Shown one piece after another: positions 60,783 through 64,000 of a stretch of 64,000 nucleotides of DNA (position 1 is the first letter of the stretch; each line of letters opens with the position of its first letter). The notes under the pieces were generated by a model. It was given only the letters and a program-made list of their open reading frames with translations, did no database searches and was not told the origin of the DNA. This stretch comes from Pegea sp. RAD2-039 (lineage: Eukaryota > Chordata > Thaliacea > Salpida > Salpidae). The translations under genes were made by a program, and so were the position numbers. Location: assembly GCA_034620365.1 (NCBI GenBank), contig JAQGEQ010000170.1:310001-374000 (forward strand), given 5' to 3'.

Positions 60783-63700
60783 ATTCAACAACATCTTCTT
60801 ATTTTCTACTTTGGATTTCACCTTATATACGATTGCTAATTGATTGGCTGAAACCTGACTAAATACCGAGCTACTCTGAGATTTAGCCAAAAAAATTTAA
60901 AGTATGATGTATAAGAAGAAATTTGTTGAAATACCCTTGTGCTAATTTCTAGTAACTAAATTTCTTCGTAAATATCAAAAGTGTTAATTAAATGAATTCA
61001 TGTTTTTGTATACTGTTGCTTAAATGACTGAGTTTTTCAAGTAGCACACTTGCCACCATCAGTATCTCGAGCACAAGACCCATTTTCTTCGTTGAACAAG
61101 TTTGTCTTTGTTATTAAACTTGGTTTATTTAAACTTTAAACTTGGTTTATTTGGTCTAACAATTGTACAAGTCAAGGCTCTACATTGACCCCATTGTTAT
61201 TGAGCTTTTGATAAATTGTTGTGCTGAACACAAAAGTCGGCGCCATTGGTGTTAATAATCAAAGTTACAACATCCACAATTGAATTAAAACGTTTTTACA
61301 ATGAAGACCAACTTGTTGGTTTACAACAAAATTAATAATATCGAATTGTTCGCTGGTAAAAGACATATTTCCATCAATTAGTTACTATGCTTTATGTATG
61401 TAGTCTTGTTTGGAACCAGCTGGTTTCACTTATCAGAATAGTTTTTTTAAAAGATCTTAAAATGTGTCACGGTTTCCAATAAATAGAACAGTAAAGCTGA
61501 TATCGATAAATGGCCTTCTGGAATATTCAGATGTTTCCTGATAAGTTTTATTCTCTACTAAATAGTTATTTTACTAATAATTGTTAATACTTGTATAAAT
61601 TACTAAAATTTAAAGATAACGTACAACAATAAGGATTGTAAACGAGAAAATTGTGTTGAAATGATGATCAAGTTAGTCTTTAGAAGATTGTTTGGTTAAT
61701 ACAACAAACTGATAATAAAAGTAAATCATTTAAGTAGTCTAATATTAGTTTTTGATTAAAACAGGGAATCTTGAACGCGACTCTTCGAGTAACCCAAGAC
61801 GAATGTTAAAAAACACTTCAAACCGATAAATTCTAAGGCCTTGAATATACATAGATGCAAATTTGAGTAAATCAAGCGAACTGAATCATCACAACTTTAA
61901 AAATGTTCGTGGCGCTGACTATGGTGACCTGATAATGTTGATAAAGTGCGATCGCTAAGCTATCTGTTGTTTAATAGACTTGATGATGTAATTTCCAAAG
62001 TTGATTTATTTATCTGAAAAAAGATCTCCCATAAAAATAAAGAACAGTTTGTTACTTTGACGTGAATGATTGTCATTATCTTTCATCTTCAAATAACTCT
62101 TTACAAGAAAAAAATAGGCTGTGTCACAAGTTTTACAGTATAGTTTCTACTTTCATTAAAAAAATTGACTTCGGAAAATACAGCTTGCTGATAAAATAAC
62201 AACACATTTCCCAACTCTCACATACCATTTAGTTGACGTATCTTTTGCAATATATCAAAGGCTTAATAGCAACATGGTAAATAAATTCAAACTCTAGTAG
62301 ATGAGATGGATTCGTTTTTACATTTGATGGAGTTGTTCGTTAATCCTAAAACAGAAGAAGTATTTACAGGTTTTGATGTAATTCAGCTAAAATTACTAGA
62401 GATATAGTAAGGCTTTCAACTGAAGCAACAGTTTAAAGATAAGGGTTTGTTACTCCTTTGAAGTCAAACTCTCAATAGAATTCGATCACAAACGCAACAG
62501 AGAAAACTGTTTGTGTATTTAGTCAGATGTATATATGTGATTAACTTTTTATCAAAATGATTAAAATATAGAACTCATATCGCAGCTAATTAACTGACAA
62601 ATATCTTGAGCAGTTTTTCTAATCTATCATATACATTTGTTCCTTGCTGTAGCATAATTTTCAGTAGTCAAAAGTAACAATAAGTTTCTCAGTAAAACGA
62701 TTTTAATTGACTTTGTTTGGATATACTTGTTTGATTATCTGGTTACCGGTAGATTTATTTTACTTTTATGACTCTTTACTGTAAAAATTTTTGGTACTCA
62801 GCTACCTTCAAGATTAAAATGGTATTTCAAGATTCGAGCTTCAAAAGGTTAAAAACCCCTGACTAATAAGCTATAACAACACAAATAGGCTACTAACAGA
62901 TTATGTATTCTCACAATAGCGTAGTACAGTGTTTTCGAACTACATAATTCATTGAAAGCTTGAACCAAAACTTAAGATAATCATCAGGGAAATTTTGATT
63001 CTTGCCAACAAATGGCTTTCTACTTGAAAATATAATTTTATAAAAATGCAAGTTTACAGAGAAGACTTGTGCATCTTATAACTTAATGAGAAAAGGACAA
63101 TTAGATAATTAGAGAAGATCCATTAACAAAGTTGGAGCCAGTTCGCTGGGTGTTAATTAAGCTGTTGAATTGTTTACATGTATTCAAGCATTTTAAAGAA
63201 ATAACTGTGCTTTAAATATATTTTAGTAAAAGAATGTATATCTATTGTAAAATAAATAAGTGAAAAGATCTATAAACTAATTCTGAAACATTAGTAGAAA
63301 TACCATATGAAACCAGAATCTCTTTAAAAATATTTATTTCAAAAAAAAATTTAGGTTCATAAGAAGCTTAATCAAAGAAACTTTAAACTCGAAGTCTCTA
63401 AAATACTTGTATGCATCAAAAGCAAAATTAAAATAGAACGAATATTTCAGTTGGTATTTTTAATAGATTTCATTATGTTTTTATTTAGGGGATTTTATTA
63501 AAGCAAATATACAATAATAAAGTTAACAGTTACGCAAATACAGTACATATATTGTAGTTTTCTTTTTAAAAGTATTGCTTGACTTATTAACTTTATACTT
63601 GTAGGACTAGAGGAAAAATTTAATAAATTAAAATGTTTATGTTAATAAATTAACTTATAAATATAATTTGGTTTTGTTGACTCTTTTCATACAATTTTGT

Positions 63701-64000
63701 TTAGTTTCAAGTTTATTGCTTGATTAGTTCTTTTAACAACAACTTGCTCATTGCTAATTTTAATAGAAAATTTGGGGTTAATTTTATTTTAAGGATAAGT
63801 TCTTGAAAAGAATTATAGAATGACAAAATTTATTTTTGATTTATTATCAGCTATATATCATAAATATTATTTTATCTTTATAATTTTTTATTAAAAAACC
63901 TTACAAAGGTATATTCAAACTAATAAAATGTTGTTCAAATTATAGCTCTTTAATATTTAACTTGTTTAATAATGCAAAATTGATAAAGTTATGATTAAGA
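60783..64000. other. Gene-free right flank
   Basis: Holds the GLE1 3' untranslated region and AT-rich DNA. Part of it (about 61,020-62,480) has somewhat higher G+C than other intergenic stretches, but I could not join any reading frames into exons. No RNA gene or intact transposon is visible. Confidence 0.5.
61114..61152 (+). repeat. Short tandem duplication, 22-nt period
   Basis: TTAAACTTGGTTTATTT occurs at 61114-61130 and again at 61136-61152, a 22-nt period with nearly two copies. It is probably a replication-slippage product. Confidence 0.6.

Noticed and set aside
1..64000. CRISPR arrays, bacterial operons, phage or an undescribed defence system
   Set aside because: Split genes with GT-AG introns and animal-specific proteins show that this is animal nuclear DNA; no regularly spaced repeats were seen.

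Overview
This is eukaryotic nuclear DNA from an AT-rich animal. Coding exons are interrupted by many short GT-AG introns, many only about 50-70 nt long. Intergenic and intronic DNA is very A+T-rich, genes use the standard code, and the gene set is animal-type, with a giant fibrocystin-L homologue as the clearest marker. I infer a non-vertebrate metazoan. The composition, short introns and possible splice acceptors just upstream of several start codons would fit a cnidarian such as Hydra, but placozoan, sponge, flatworm or rotifer DNA cannot be excluded from this window.

I rebuilt gene models by joining exons at splice sites and requiring reading phase to be preserved at every junction. Seven protein-coding genes result. 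(1) 5776-10058 (+): 12-exon SLC38-family amino acid transporter of 496 aa, closest in feel to SLC38A6. (2) 13980-42204 (+): a PKHD1L1 (fibrocystin-L) homologue of about 4,540 aa in about 92 exons. It has a signal peptide, three IPT/TIG domains, PA14, eleven more IPT/TIG domains, two G8/parallel beta-helix units, a transmembrane helix and a cytoplasmic tail. (3) 44074-45243 (+): intronless EXOSC9 (RRP45), an exosome core subunit. (4) 46208-49366 (-): six-exon NEK2 mitotic kinase. (5) 51976-53400 (+): intronless APEX2, an AP endonuclease. (6) 53653-55561 (+): seven-exon PPP4C phosphatase catalytic subunit, 307 aa. (7) 57630-60782 (+): 15-exon GLE1 mRNA-export factor, 657 aa.

Layout: about 5.8 kb without genes at the left end, the transporter, a 3.9 kb gap, 28 kb of PKHD1L1, then a denser block of five housekeeping or nuclear genes (RNA decay, mitosis, base-excision repair, phosphatase signalling, mRNA export) separated by 0.25-2.6 kb, and 3.2 kb without genes at the right end. 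APEX2 and PPP4C are only 252 nt apart. I see no shared pathway across the block; it looks like an ordinary gene neighbourhood rather than a functional cluster.

No tRNA, rRNA, CRISPR array or intact mobile element was recognised. The most interesting points are the PKHD1L1 3' end (microexon-built tail, competing donors, a skippable exon with a premature stop before the membrane helix, a second possible terminal exon), a probable GC-AG intron in GLE1, conserved degron and docking motifs in NEK2, EXOSC9 and APEX2, and possible splice-leader acceptors upstream of several starts.
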